A DNA stretch of 64,000 nt from the NCBI RefSeq assembly GCF_039962115.1, contig NZ_JAMPKJ010000009.1:62001-126000 (forward strand), written 5' to 3'. Below the pieces are notes generated by a model. The model did no database searches and was not told where the DNA came from. It was given only the letters and a program-made list of their open reading frames with translations. Source of the DNA: Funiculus sociatus GB2-C1 (GTDB taxonomy: Bacteria > Cyanobacteriota > Cyanobacteriia > Cyanobacteriales > FACHB-T130). Below, one piece after another: positions 51,850 to 61,229 of this stretch (within the stretch, counting starts at the first letter, position 1; the number at the start of each line of letters is the position of its first letter). A program made the translations under genes and the position numbers.

Positions 51850-52524
51850 ATGATGGCTGAATCATACATTTTTATAGGTGGGGCAAGTCGGGGTGTAGGT
51901 AGAGAAATTGCCAATTACTTAACAGGGGAAAATCAAAAGGTAAAGGCAATGTTGCGCTCCGATCAGTCTCGCGCTGATTTGGAAGGGATTGGAATTAAAG
52001 TAGTAATGGGAGATGCCCTAAATGTTGCCTCTGTGGAGCAGGCAATGCTGGGAGAATCGATTCATGCTGTAATTAGTACCATTGGCGGTTTACCTAAAGA
52101 CGGCGAAAGGGCTGATTATTTGGGCAACAAAAATCTCATAGATGCGGCGGTGAAAGCGGGGGTGAAAAAGTTTATCTTAGTTTCTTCTATTGGCAGTGGC
52201 AATAGTGTTGTTGCTTTGCCGCCGCAAGCTTTAGAAACTCTAAAACCAGTTTTAATAGAAAAAGAGAAAGCTGAGCAATATTTGATTGAAAGCGGACTTA
52301 TTTACACAATTATTCGCCCTGGTGGGCTGAAGTCTGAACCTGCAACTGGTAACGGAGTTTTAACGGAAGATCCGCGAGTTGCGGGAACAATTCATCGGGC
52401 TGATGTGGCGCAATTGGTTTGTCGATGTCTTGAGTCTGATACTGCTAATAATAAAGTTTTGTCAGCTGTTGACAGAAATATGATGTATGGGCAAGCTGAG
52501 TTTGAGGAGTTTAGCTTGACTTGA
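51850..52524 (+). CDS. NAD(P)-binding Rossmann-fold protein (atypical SDR/NmrA type)
   Basis: The 224-residue protein has the nucleotide-binding motif GGASRGVGREIANYL near the N-terminus, the VMGDAL step at about 55, SSIGSGNSV, and a YLIESGLIYTIIRPGGL segment typical of atypical short-chain dehydrogenases and the NmrA/HSCARG group. A canonical YxxxK catalytic pair is not evident, so it may bind NAD(P)H without classic dehydrogenase activity. The start is at one of two tandem ATGs (51850 or 51853), after AGGAA. Its 3' end overlaps the convergent membrane-protein gene by 14 bp. Confidence 0.85.
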   Translation: MMAESYIFIGGASRGVGREIANYLTGENQKVKAMLRSDQSRADLEGIGIKVVMGDALNVASVEQAMLGESIHAVISTIGGLPKDGERADYLGNKNLIDAAVKAGVKKFILVSSIGSGNSVVALPPQALETLKPVLIEKEKAEQYLIESGLIYTIIRPGGLKSEPATGNGVLTEDPRVAGTIHRADVAQLVCRCLESDTANNKVLSAVDRNMMYGQAEFEEFSLT

Positions 52525-52930
52525 AGGGTTTTAGCCAGCTGCGATAAATTGCTAAGTCGAGGGTGAAACGAGCGATCGCAAACAGCAAGATACTCTCAAC
52601 TCCCAGTAGAGCATACAACCAGAAGGTATCGGGGAAATTTAGCCCAACCTCTATTTGCCCTAACCCTCGCACCAACCCAAAGGCAAACACAGCGCCAGTT
52701 TTGAGATGCGAGTTGCGGTCTTCCCGAATAATATAGCGGTAGGTGACACCAAAGAGAAAACCGCTCAAAAGAGCGATCGCTATCTTCACCAGTAAATTAA
52801 AACCGGTCGCGATCTGTATCTGTGACAGTAAATTATTGCCCAGCGTGACAATACTATAAGTCAGGAAAACGGACACTGCCGCTAGGGTTCCTGCTTTGAT
52901 AGACTCAATTCGCTCTTTTGGATCAAACAT
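52511..52930 (-). CDS. Conserved hypothetical membrane protein
   Basis: The 139-residue protein has four predicted membrane helices: about 15-33, 43-62, 78-92 and 103-125. Charged stretches (KERIESIKAG at the N-terminus, YIIREDRNSH in the loop) flank them. No enzyme motif is visible. The composition and the loop RNSHLKTGAVFAFGLVRGLG look like a conserved cyanobacterial family, but I cannot name it. It converges with the NAD(P)-binding gene. STRR repeats lie just upstream of its start. Confidence 0.7.
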   Translation of the reverse strand: MFDPKERIESIKAGTLAAVSVFLTYSIVTLGNNLLSQIQIATGFNLLVKIAIALLSGFLFGVTYRYIIREDRNSHLKTGAVFAFGLVRGLGQIEVGLNFPDTFWLYALLGVESILLFAIARFTLDLAIYRSWLKPFKSS

Positions 52931-52932
52931 AA

Positions 52933-53043
52933 TGGGGACTGGGGGCTGGGGGCTGGGTACTAGGGACTAGGAACTGGGGGCTGGGTACTAGGGACTAGGG
53001 ACTAGGGGCTGAGTAAAATTCTTCCCAATCCCCAATCCCCAAT
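52933..53043. repeat. STRR tract (GGGACTA/GGGGCTG/CCCCAAT heptamers)
   Basis: Multiple copies of GGGGACT, GGGGCTG, GGGTACT and AGGGACT, then three CCCAATC units, run over 111 bp. Heptamer-type tandem repeats of this kind are known in cyanobacteria as STRR sequences. It separates the membrane-protein gene from petN. Confidence 0.9.
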
Positions 53044-53118
53044 AAAGTGCCATAGAAGTCTCAGATTGAATTATCATATGGCTTGGAGACATTTCGTAAT
53101 GGTTTTTACTATATAGCT

Positions 53119-53208
53119 ATGGATATTTTGTCGTTGGGTTGGGTGACGGTTCTGGTTCTGTTTACGTGGTCGATTGCAATGGTAGTTTGGGGTCGTAACG
53201 GCTTCTAA
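53119..53208 (+). CDS. petN: Cytochrome b6f complex subunit PetN (29 residues)
   Basis: PetN is the small single-helix subunit VIII of the cytochrome b6f complex in the thylakoid membrane. The 29-residue frame from the ATG at 53119 reads [15 protein letters not shown] and ends in [12 protein letters not shown], matching PetN of plants and cyanobacteria closely. One membrane helix spans about 4-23. It was missed by ordinary length cut-offs. Spacing of 7 bp to the next start (GTG 53216) suggests co-transcription with the small membrane protein downstream. Confidence 0.97.
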   Translation: MDILSLGWVTVLVLFTWSIAMVVWGRNGF

Positions 53209-53215
53209 AAGCATC

Positions 53216-53464
53216 GTGGAAACTTCTGTCGTTAGTGTTTTAGGTCTTGTTACCTTTGCGTTGCTGTTTATAGTCAGTGGCGGTGTCGTTTATCTGACGC
53301 TGGCGGAGTGGCGCGATCGCCGTCGTCAGGAGAAAGAAAAACGAGAAAATAAGTTGCCCGGCGCTGGTCGTCGTCAGGAGAAAGAAAAACGAGTGGAAAA
53401 GGTGCGCGATCGCCGTCAGGAGAAAGAAAAACGAGTGGAAAAGGTGCGCGATCGCCGTCGCTAG
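53216..53464 (+). CDS. Small membrane protein with repetitive charged tail, next to petN
   Basis: From GTG 53216 the 82-residue protein has one membrane helix (about 5-27, VLGLVTFALLFIVSGGVVYL) and a highly charged cytoplasmic or stromal tail of Arg/Glu/Lys. The tail consists of repeated RRQEKEKR blocks; RQEKEKRVEKVRDR is duplicated, encoded by three copies of CGTCAGGAGAAAGAAAAACG (53324, 53372, 53414). No Shine-Dalgarno sequence is clear. The position 7 bp after petN suggests a link to the b6f complex or the thylakoid. I do not recognise it by name. Confidence 0.65.
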   Translation: METSVVSVLGLVTFALLFIVSGGVVYLTLAEWRDRRRQEKEKRENKLPGAGRRQEKEKRVEKVRDRRQEKEKRVEKVRDRRR

Positions 53465-53551
53465 ACTGTGGCTAAAGGCGAAACTCCAAGGGAACCCCAC
53501 CTCCAGCCCTCTCTCCGCAAGCGGAGATGGGGTTAGGGTAGGGTTCTTTTT

Positions 53552-55003
53552 TCAATTGCAATTATCGCAGTGTCCGCATCGCCACCCAGCCGCCTCTTTT
53601 GCAAAGCCAAAAGCTTGTAACAAAAACTGCCAACGGCATTCTCGTGTAGTAAGATATTGCGTCATTTGAGACTGAAACTGCTGCTGCTGCGCGTTCAATT
53701 CGCCAAAGGAGCAAGATTTTCCTGATTGATGGCGAATATAATGAAACGGGCTTTGCCATTCTAATTGTCCGGCGCTGTGGAGTAGGGAGAGAGCAATTGC
53801 ACCGTCGCGAAACTGCTTCGCCACCGTTGCTACTTCGCCTTGAGTTGGTAGTTTGGAAGCAATAGCTTGAGCTTCTTGGTATTGCGATCGCATCTTTCCC
53901 GCAAAAAATTCCCGTCTCTGCTTATCCTCCGGGTTCAGCCACCCCGTAGCCTCGCTAACTAATGTTAAAGCTTCCGCAGGCTTCCCATCTCGTCCAGCTC
54001 TCCCAACTTCCTGCACGTACTCGGAAAGCAGCAAAGGCGAATGGTAGTGAATTACCCAGCGGACATCAGGCTTATTGATGCCCATACCAAAGGCACAAGT
54101 ACAGACGACAAAAGGCATTTTACCACCCAGCCAACTCGCTTCTATTTCGCGACGTTCCTCCGGACTCAACCCTGCATGATAAGCTGCTGTTGCATAACCT
54201 TTTTGCCGTAGCAATTCGGTTAATTCTTCGCTATCTCGCCGTGTGCGGACGTAAACTAAGCCTGCTTGGTTTGGTCTTGCCTGAATAAACTTTAACATCC
54301 CTTGGCGGCGACCTCTGGGTGTCCAAATAGTTTGAACTTTAAGGTGCAGATTTTGCCGATAAGGACTTATTTGGAAAGCAGCGGGTTTTTGTAGTTGTAA
54401 GACTTGCTGGATGGTTGCTCTAGCTTTTGGATCGGCTGTGGCGGTGAAGGCTGCGATCGCTATTTTGGTACCAGCTGGCTTTGATTTTAACAGAGCTGGA
54501 CGCACTGCACCCAATCTTCTATAAGCTGGGCGAAAAGTTTCTCCCCACTGCACCAAGCAATGCGCCTCATCCAAAATTAATCCATTAATTTCTAGCTGCG
54601 GTTGACACAACTTTTCCCACACTGGCGCACTCAGCAAAGTTTCTGGCGACAAATACAATAGCCGTAACTTTTCCAAATTTTGCAGAGTTTTCTTGCGTTC
54701 CCAAGTGGGTAATTCACTATGCAAAAGAGCAGCTGGCAACTTGCGATCGCGCAATTCTTGCACTTGATTTTCCATCAGCGCCACCAAAGGCGAAATCACC
54801 AACGTTAACCCATATTGAAGTAAAGCTGGAAGTTGAAAACAAATAGATTTCCCGCCGCCAGTTGGCATCACAATTAAAGCATCACGCTTTTCTAATAAAC
54901 TGCGAATAATTTCTCCCTGTGGCGGACGAAAATCATCGTATCCCCAGATTCTTTTGAAAGCTGCGCGAACCTCTTGCCAAGATGTTGTATCAGAATTATA
55001 CAT
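53552..55003 (-). CDS. recQ: ATP-dependent DNA helicase RecQ family, short form
   Basis: RecQ helicases unwind DNA 3' to 5' in recombination and repair. The 483-residue protein has helicase motif I TGGGKS (48-53), motif II DEAH in LILDEAHCLVQWG, motif III AFTATAD, motif V/VI YHSPLLLSEYVQEVGRAGRDG. The RecQ Zn region is reduced to a few Cys at the extreme end (CGHCDNC), and winged-helix and HRDC domains are missing, so it is a short RecQ. It is divergent from the Uma2 gene, with starts only about 30 bp apart. Confidence 0.9.
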   Translation of the reverse strand: MYNSDTTSWQEVRAAFKRIWGYDDFRPPQGEIIRSLLEKRDALIVMPTGGGKSICFQLPALLQYGLTLVISPLVALMENQVQELRDRKLPAALLHSELPTWERKKTLQNLEKLRLLYLSPETLLSAPVWEKLCQPQLEINGLILDEAHCLVQWGETFRPAYRRLGAVRPALLKSKPAGTKIAIAAFTATADPKARATIQQVLQLQKPAAFQISPYRQNLHLKVQTIWTPRGRRQGMLKFIQARPNQAGLVYVRTRRDSEELTELLRQKGYATAAYHAGLSPEERREIEASWLGGKMPFVVCTCAFGMGINKPDVRWVIHYHSPLLLSEYVQEVGRAGRDGKPAEALTLVSEATGWLNPEDKQRREFFAGKMRSQYQEAQAIASKLPTQGEVATVAKQFRDGAIALSLLHSAGQLEWQSPFHYIRHQSGKSCSFGELNAQQQQFQSQMTQYLTTRECRWQFLLQAFGFAKEAAGWRCGHCDNCN

Positions 55004-55034
55004 AATGGTAGTAGATGCCGAAAATAGTAAATTT

Positions 55035-55616
55035 ATGAATACCCTAATTTTGAATATACCTTCTGCTGTTAAGCTGACAGATGAACAATTTTATCAAATT
55101 TGTCTGGCAAATCCAGATTTAAGACTGGAACTAACTGCACAAGGAGAACTGATAGTTATGCCACCAACTGGCGGAGAAACTGGTAGACGTAACTTTAGCT
55201 TAAACGGTCAGCTTTGGCTATGGAATCGCCAAACAAATCAGGGTGTTGCTTTCGACTCCTCAACTGGTTTTAAATTACCCAATGGTGCAACTCGTTCTCC
55301 TGATATCAGTTGGGTAAAGCAAGAACGCTGGGATGCTTTAACTGCTGAACAAAAAGCAGAATTTCCACCCCTTTGTCCTGACTTTGTGCTGGAATTGCGT
55401 TCTGCAAGTGATTCTCTGTCTAAAGCAAGAGAGAAAATGCAAGAATACCTTGACAATGGCTGTCGTTTGGGGTGGTTAATTGATCCACAAAATCAACGTG
55501 TGGAGATTTATCGACAAGATCGGGAAGTAGAAATTATCGAGTCTCCTACAACTTTATCTGGTGAAGAAGTGCTATCTGGATTTGTACTAGATTTAACGCA
55601 AATTTTCAGTATTTGA
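55035..55616 (+). CDS. Uma2-family (DUF820) putative endonuclease
   Basis: The 193-residue protein has the PD-(D/E)xK-like Uma2 pattern: LTDEQFYQICLANPDLRLEL at the start, VMPPTGGETGRRN, GATRSPDISWV with the catalytic Asp, and DFVLELRSASDSL with Glu (ELRS). A YxxNG segment (YLDNGCRLGWLID) follows. Uma2 proteins are abundant in cyanobacteria; their targets are mostly unknown. The start at the ATG 55035 fits the family; further starts upstream overlap the recQ promoter. The gene is alone. Confidence 0.88.
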   Translation: MNTLILNIPSAVKLTDEQFYQICLANPDLRLELTAQGELIVMPPTGGETGRRNFSLNGQLWLWNRQTNQGVAFDSSTGFKLPNGATRSPDISWVKQERWDALTAEQKAEFPPLCPDFVLELRSASDSLSKAREKMQEYLDNGCRLGWLIDPQNQRVEIYRQDREVEIIESPTTLSGEEVLSGFVLDLTQIFSI

Positions 55617-55645
55617 AAGCGCGATCGCGTCCTCTACCGTTAAAT

Positions 55646-56446
55646 TTATTTCGTCGCCACCACAGCCAAATTCCAAGCAAAACGCTTCATTAAAGGAATA
55701 TTTTTTACTACACTATCTAGCGTTTCTAATCGCTGATATGTCGGCTTTAATCTTTCCTGTTCAATAATAATTTTCTTCCAGTAACGCTCCTTATTTGGAT
55801 CGACTTTTTCAATCAAATAGAAGCGCAAGAAAATCCACAGGGTCGCTAGCCAAAACGTATCATAAGACGTTTCTGAAAACTCGGATTTGACAAAATTGAC
55901 AATATTAATATCCAGGGGTGTTTCATCTTCAGTTCGCACCTTAGTAGCCATCCGCCGATAAACATTAATAACTGGATTGTGCTTCAAAGGGTCCCAAAAA
56001 CAAGCTTTTCCACCAGGCTTGAGAACCCGGTGCATTTCCCTAATAGCGAGTTTCGGATTAGGCAAATGGTGCAGCAAATTCGAGGCGTAGACGATATCAA
56101 AACTATTATCAGGGCAATCGAGAGCGATCGCATTCATAGTTCGCCCCTCAATCTCCACCCCATTAGCAGCTGCCAGTTGCAGTGCCACTTCCACCATACC
56201 CGGAGAATAATCAGATGCTAAGCATAGGGCCCCTTTCCTGGCAAAATAGACGCTATTTTCACCAGCACCACACCCTAAATCTAAAAGTCGCTTACCTCTA
56301 ATATCCCCTAATTGCTTGAGGATAAATCGATTTTCTGGCGCGGTACAAGCTTCAAAGTAATCTTTAACTTTAATTCCTTCTACATCTATAGTAGATGCCC
56401 ATTGATCGTGAAATTTTTTCTCTTTGTCAAAAATATCTTCTTTCAT
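55646..56446 (-). CDS. Class I SAM-dependent methyltransferase
   Basis: The 266-residue protein has motif I LLDLGCGAGENSVYF (about 53-67), an acidic post-I region (LASDYSPGMVEVALQLA), DIVYASNLLHHLPN and RVLKPGGKACFWDPL, typical of UbiE/Coq5-like or small-molecule methyltransferases. The C-terminal half is helical with aromatic residues (FWLATLWIFLRFYLIE) and may bind a hydrophobic substrate. No neighbour indicates the pathway. The ATG at 56446 gives an N-terminal lead-in of about 15 residues. Confidence 0.85.
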   Translation of the reverse strand: MKEDIFDKEKKFHDQWASTIDVEGIKVKDYFEACTAPENRFILKQLGDIRGKRLLDLGCGAGENSVYFARKGALCLASDYSPGMVEVALQLAAANGVEIEGRTMNAIALDCPDNSFDIVYASNLLHHLPNPKLAIREMHRVLKPGGKACFWDPLKHNPVINVYRRMATKVRTEDETPLDINIVNFVKSEFSETSYDTFWLATLWIFLRFYLIEKVDPNKERYWKKIIIEQERLKPTYQRLETLDSVVKNIPLMKRFAWNLAVVATK

Positions 56447-56529
56447 GGTTGGTATTAAGAAATAAAAGCAAAGGTACGCAAAGGATTTTCTTACTCTGCG
56501 TACCTTTGTGTCAAGCTCTGCGCCTACGT

Positions 56530-58140
56530 TTACAATTTCTGATAAGTCACGGGTTCCCGTCCTTCCTGAGCTTGTAAAGCTGAGTAAAGGCGATTCAAGG
56601 CGTTGAGATAAGCTTGGGCGGAGGCAACGATGATATCGGTGTTCGCCGCATGACCGGAAAATACCCGTTCTCCGTGCTTCAGGCGAATGGTTACTTCCCC
56701 GATAGCATCAATTCCGGCAGTTACAGATTGAACGGAAAACTCAATCAGTTGGTTGGGTACGTTCACCACACGGTTGATTGCCTTATACACGGCATCTACT
56801 GGCCCCGTACCAATAGCGGCATCAGTTAGTTCTTCACCTGCGGGAGTGCGGAGTGTTACTGTGGCTGTGGGCTGGGAGTTGCTGCCGCAGGATACCTGCA
56901 CCAATTCTAAGCGGAAAATTTCGGGAGCTTGTTGGGTTTCGTCGTTAGCGATCGCTTCCAAATCCCAGTCGGTGATTTCTTTCTTTTTATCCGCCAATTC
57001 TTTGAACTTCAGAAATGCTTTATTTAACTCGCTATCAGTTAGTTCAAAGCCCAATTCTTTAAGTCTGGCGCTGAAGGCATGGCGGCCAGAATGTTTGCCT
57101 AATACAATCTGATTATCTGTTAATCCGATGGATTGGGCATCCATGATTTCATAAGTCAGTTTGTTTTTTAGAACCCCATCCTGGTGAATTCCTGACTCGT
57201 GAGCAAAGGCATTCGCGCCGACAATTGCTTTATTTGGCTGCACCAACATCCCAGTCAAATTAGAAACTAATCGGGATGTCTTGTAAATTTGGCGCGTATC
57301 AATATTTGTCAGCGGTTCTTCTGAATCTTCTGAACGTCCCAAAAATGGATTGTAATATTGCCGACGCACATGGAGAGCCATCACCAATTCTTCTAAAGAA
57401 GCATTTCCAGCACGTTCGCCAATGCCGTTAATAGTACATTCCAGCTGACGCGCTCCATTTTTCACAGCTTCCAAGAAGTTAGCTACAGCCAAACCTAGAT
57501 CGTTGTGACCGTGAACTGAAATAATTGCTTGGTCAATGTTGGGAACGTTTTCTTTAATTCCCCGAATTAAATCCCCAAATTCGCTGGGAGTCATGTAACC
57601 CACAGTATCGGGAATGTTAACAGTTTTCGCACCAGCAGCAATTGTTCTTTCTAGCACTTGGTAAAGAAACTCTGGGTCAGAACGTGCTGCATCCATTGGA
57701 GAGAATTCTACATCGTCCATGAAGGATTTGGCATAAGCGACCATTTCTTCTGCGATCGCTAACACTTCAGCCCTAGATTTTCTTAGCTGATACTCCAAGT
57801 GAATATCTGATGTCGAAATAAACGTGTGAATTCTACCCTTCGCCGCTGGTTTTAGCGCTTCGGCTGCTGCTTCGATATCCGCTTTAATTGCTCTTGCCAA
57901 ACTACAGATAACTGGGCCATCTTCTGTCCCTACTGTTTTAGCAATTTTCTGCACAGCCTCAAAATCCCCAGGGCTTGCATAAGCAAAACCCGCTTCAATT
58001 ACATCCACGCCTAAACGCGCCAGTTGTCGCGCAATGCTCAACTTTTCGTCTACATTTAGGGTGGCTCCGGGACACTGTTCGCCATCCCGAAGAGTGGTAT
58101 CGAAAATTACGATTCTGCCTTGGTTTGATTGATTTTCCAT
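56530..58140 (-). CDS. leuA: 2-isopropylmalate synthase
   Basis: LeuA condenses 2-oxoisovalerate with acetyl-CoA, the first committed step of leucine synthesis. The 536-residue protein has the start [16 protein letters not shown] with the DTTLRDGEQ catalytic motif, the metal-binding HGHNDLG near 205-211, [14 protein letters not shown], and the C-terminal regulatory (allosteric Leu) domain, with [15 protein letters not shown] near 455. Length is full. It is monocistronic. No leu leader peptide was searched for in detail; none was obvious. Confidence 0.97.
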   Translation of the reverse strand: MENQSNQGRIVIFDTTLRDGEQCPGATLNVDEKLSIARQLARLGVDVIEAGFAYASPGDFEAVQKIAKTVGTEDGPVICSLARAIKADIEAAAEALKPAAKGRIHTFISTSDIHLEYQLRKSRAEVLAIAEEMVAYAKSFMDDVEFSPMDAARSDPEFLYQVLERTIAAGAKTVNIPDTVGYMTPSEFGDLIRGIKENVPNIDQAIISVHGHNDLGLAVANFLEAVKNGARQLECTINGIGERAGNASLEELVMALHVRRQYYNPFLGRSEDSEEPLTNIDTRQIYKTSRLVSNLTGMLVQPNKAIVGANAFAHESGIHQDGVLKNKLTYEIMDAQSIGLTDNQIVLGKHSGRHAFSARLKELGFELTDSELNKAFLKFKELADKKKEITDWDLEAIANDETQQAPEIFRLELVQVSCGSNSQPTATVTLRTPAGEELTDAAIGTGPVDAVYKAINRVVNVPNQLIEFSVQSVTAGIDAIGEVTIRLKHGERVFSGHAANTDIIVASAQAYLNALNRLYSALQAQEGREPVTYQKL

Positions 58141-58219
58141 AGTAATTGGTCAGTTGTCAGTTGTTCTCGATCAATTTCTAATACCTAATTGGTAATTTTT
58201 CATCCCCATTAGTCATTAG

Positions 58220-58729
58220 CTAATATTCAGTCTTCTCAATATGATCCCGAATATCATTTAAGTCTATGTAACGATCTGTAGCGTTTCGCAGCTCTCTAGC
58301 TATCATTCCTTCTGTAGAAACCACTGTGATATGAGTATTTTTGGAACGTAATAGTTCGATGGCTCTTTCAAAATCGCCATCCCCACTAAATAAAACTACC
58401 CTGTCGTACTGCTCTACTGTATTAAACATATCTACGACAATTTCAATATCTAAATTTGCTTTCTGGGAATAGCGCCCAGATGTATCATCGTAGTATTCTT
58501 TGAGAATTTTAGTGCGAACGGTATACCCTAAACTAATTAGTGCGTCTCGAAATCCCCGCTGATCCTGCGGATCTTTAAGCCCTGTGTACCAGAAGGCATT
58601 GATGAGTGTTGTTTCTGGCTGTTCTTTTTTGAAATATTCCAACACCCTTCTAGGATCAAAAAACCAACCATTTTTTTGTTGAGCGTAGAACATATTGTTC
58701 CCGTCTACAAAAATAGAAAGACGGTTCAT
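58220..58729 (-). CDS. LabA-like NYN-domain protein
   Basis: The 169-residue protein is a NYN (PIN-like) domain with MNRLSIFVDGNNMFYAQQ at the start (Asp and Asn-Asn), ANLDIEIVVDMF (second Asp), LFSGDGDFE (Asp pair) and a C-terminal DLNDIRDH. It is highly similar to LabA of cyanobacteria, which modulates circadian amplitude; NYN domains are RNA-active nucleases or binders. The start at ATG 58729 matches LabA; an ATG at 58741 would add four residues. Gene symbol not assigned because several paralogues exist in cyanobacteria. Confidence 0.88.
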   Translation of the reverse strand: MNRLSIFVDGNNMFYAQQKNGWFFDPRRVLEYFKKEQPETTLINAFWYTGLKDPQDQRGFRDALISLGYTVRTKILKEYYDDTSGRYSQKANLDIEIVVDMFNTVEQYDRVVLFSGDGDFERAIELLRSKNTHITVVSTEGMIARELRNATDRYIDLNDIRDHIEKTEY

Positions 58730-58741
58730 TAAGCAAGCCAT

Positions 58742-59078
58742 AGAAGCTAAGACCTAAAATTTGTAGAAAAGAATTTAATCGGAATGATTTATTCTAGCAA
58801 TTTGTTAGTATAACAGTTTATTTATACTTACTCTAGCGTCAATATACTATATCTGTTTCTCTGTAACTGTATGCCCAAAGACCGACAGTGGCATTCAGGC
58901 GGACTTTAGAGGTGTCTTGGGGGAGGAAAATCGGAAAATTGACGCTGCACACCAAGATCGCTCTGACAATTACTGCTTATTTAAACTCTACCTTAGTTCA
59001 GGAATTTGTAAATGTCCTACTTGTCACCAGAATGAATATTTAGGACAAGCTATTAGCCACTACTGCCCCTGTAACATC
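58742..59078. other. Spacer with an uncertain Cys-rich frame
   Basis: The 337-bp spacer separates the LabA-like and rhodanese genes. On the plus strand a frame from 58917 encodes CKCPTCHQN then YCPC, which looks zinc-ribbon-like, but it starts at TTG, lacks a ribosome site and runs into the rhodanese gene. An ATG at 58871 gives MPKDRQWHSGGL then stops. A decayed small gene is possible. Confidence 0.3.
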
Positions 59079-59900
59079 TTAGAGGTAGGAACACCAATCG
59101 CTCCAGCTGCCAGCATAAAGCTTGCCTGTGTGAATGCCAGCTATTTCAAGAGATAATAGATTGACGCAAGCAGTGACACCAGAACCGCAATAGACCAAAA
59201 TTTCTTCAGCTTGCTCTAAACCCTTCCATCGTTGGCGTTGTTCTGTCATCAGTCGTAGGTAAGATTGAGTGTTAGAGACATCTTGCCAAGGGTAGTTAAG
59301 TGCGCCGGGAATATGACCTGCAATCGGGTCAATTGGTTCTCGTTCGCCTCGGTAGCGATCGCCTTCTCGCGAATCTACAAGCATAACTTGCGGCAAGTCT
59401 TTCTTTGCTTTCACTGTTTCAATATCCACCACTAAATCTTCTTGCAACTGCACCACAAAATTACCTGTATTTGGTATCGGTAGAACATCTGTAACTGGAT
59501 GCCCCCCAGCTACCCATCCCGCAAACCCTCCATCCAAGACGACTTGACGATTATGCCCCAGGTAGCGCAGCAGCCACCAGAGACGGGACGCAAAAGCGAA
59601 TCTGGAATCATCGTAAGCAACAACCAGGGTTTCTTGAGAATTTACCCCGATAGCTGCTAACTTATTAGCTAACTCTTCTGGGCTGGGTAAAGGATGTCTT
59701 CCACCATGCTTTTCAACATTACCCGAAAGGTCTTTATTTAAATCAAGATAGTAAGCACCCGGTATGTGACTGGTGAGGTACTGTTTGTGTCCTAATTCTG
59801 GATCTGTCAGGGAAAAGCGACAATCTATAATAACGACTGGAGGATCGTTAAGGTGTTCGCCTAGCCATTGGGCGGAAACTATAAAGTTGTTATCAGTCAT
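59079..59900 (-). CDS. Sulfurtransferase with two rhodanese domains (SseA type)
   Basis: The 273-residue protein transfers a sulfane sulfur to cyanide or thiol acceptors. It has two rhodanese modules: an inactive first one (about 1-135, with PVVIIDCRFSL and HIPGAYYLDLN) and an active second one (about 145-273) with the catalytic loop CGSGVTA in ILVYCGSGVTACVN. The CGSGVTA loop suggests the 3-mercaptopyruvate sulfurtransferase group rather than thiosulfate rhodanese. It starts at the ATG 59900; a TTG at 59915 lies five codons before. It is monocistronic. Confidence 0.9.
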   Translation of the reverse strand: MTDNNFIVSAQWLGEHLNDPPVVIIDCRFSLTDPELGHKQYLTSHIPGAYYLDLNKDLSGNVEKHGGRHPLPSPEELANKLAAIGVNSQETLVVAYDDSRFAFASRLWWLLRYLGHNRQVVLDGGFAGWVAGGHPVTDVLPIPNTGNFVVQLQEDLVVDIETVKAKKDLPQVMLVDSREGDRYRGEREPIDPIAGHIPGALNYPWQDVSNTQSYLRLMTEQRQRWKGLEQAEEILVYCGSGVTACVNLLSLEIAGIHTGKLYAGSWSDWCSYL

Positions 59901-60124
59901 AACTTGAAAAGTCAATCTAAAATACCAAATAATTGAGATTCGCTTTGTATTGAGTAATGGCTATAAAAAAATATGATTAGTGTAATTATGAGTAACAATA
60001 TCTTTACAATTTCCTTATAGGCACAGAGTAATCTTACCAAAAATGATGTTTTTTGTATTGCTCTAGGTTGTTTCCTTGGTACAAACTAACTACTATAAGC
60101 ACTTCAGAACACTCAAGGGTAGAG

Positions 60125-61048
60125 ATGCTTACAACGTCTCTACAACCTAAGCATCAATTAAGAATAATGGATAATGGCGGCATCTTCACACCACAACTTA
60201 CAGATGATGGCTCATTCACCTTCTTCTCACAAGAGTTTTGCGAAGCTTTTCACAGTCAGCATGGTGCTAAGCAGGAAGCCGAACTTAAGTTTGTGAATCC
60301 TCTCCAACTCAAGGAGAAAGCGCAGCAACCAACATTGCATCTATTGGATGTTTGTTATGGTCTTGGCTACAATACAGCAGCAGCGTTGGAGACGATTTGG
60401 GCAGTAAATCCAGATTGTCGCGTTGAGTGGGTAGGCTTGGAATTAGACGCATCTGTAGCACCAGCTGCGATCGCGCACAATCTCCTCAATAGCTGGAACC
60501 CCGAATACATCCAAATTCTCGCTAAACTAGCAATATCTGGACAAGTTAAGACAGAACGTTTACAAGCAAATCTACTCATCGGTGATGCTAGGGAAACAAT
60601 TAGGCAAGTATATCTCTCCGGCTTTAGAGCAGATGCAATTTTTCTCGATCCCTTTTCACCCTTGCACTGTCCCCAACTGTGGACAGTGGAATTTCTGGAC
60701 ATGGTTGCCAAATGCTTAAAACCTTCAGGGAGACTTGCTACCTATTCCTGTGCGGCGGCGGTGCGGACAGCACTTTTAGCAGCCCAGTTACAAATTGGTG
60801 CGACACCACCAGTAGGGAGACGATCGCCGGGAACCGTCGCCGCGCAAAAACCCCGATTACCGCCACTATCATTACAAGAACAGGAGCATTTGCAAACCAA
60901 AGCCGCCATTCCCTACCGCGATCCGAATCTGAGCGATCCAGCCGATGTAATTTTGCAACGGCGTACAATAGAACAGCAAACCAGCTCTCTAGAGCCATCC
61001 TCTCATTGGAAAAGGCGCTGGTGTCAAAAGCAAGATACAAAATCTTAA
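60125..61048 (+). CDS. MnmC-like tRNA methyltransferase domain protein
   Basis: The 307-residue protein has the DUF752/MnmC2 pattern: TDDGSFTFFSQEFCEAFHS at the start, LHLLDVCYGLGYNTAAALE (SAM site), VEWVGLELD, DAIFLDPFSPLHCPQLWT (catalytic region) and LKPSGRLATYSCAAAVRTAL. MnmC finishes the mnm5U34 wobble modification of tRNA. The oxidase domain of full MnmC is absent. The start is put at the ATG 60125. The C-terminal 40 residues are less conserved. Confidence 0.83.
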   Translation: MLTTSLQPKHQLRIMDNGGIFTPQLTDDGSFTFFSQEFCEAFHSQHGAKQEAELKFVNPLQLKEKAQQPTLHLLDVCYGLGYNTAAALETIWAVNPDCRVEWVGLELDASVAPAAIAHNLLNSWNPEYIQILAKLAISGQVKTERLQANLLIGDARETIRQVYLSGFRADAIFLDPFSPLHCPQLWTVEFLDMVAKCLKPSGRLATYSCAAAVRTALLAAQLQIGATPPVGRRSPGTVAAQKPRLPPLSLQEQEHLQTKAAIPYRDPNLSDPADVILQRRTIEQQTSSLEPSSHWKRRWCQKQDTKS

Positions 61049-61229
61049 ATTTAGGTCTTAAAATTTATCACAACTATTGCAACAAAACTTTGCATAATCG
61101 CTCTAAAATATCCGTGAAAAGCCTGATTTTATAATTGAGCGATTCGCTCATACTAAAAACAAATTTCTGGGATAGGCGATTTTAAATTTATTAAATGCTT
61201 CTGCTTTTTCGCAAATAAGGTGTTCTTCA

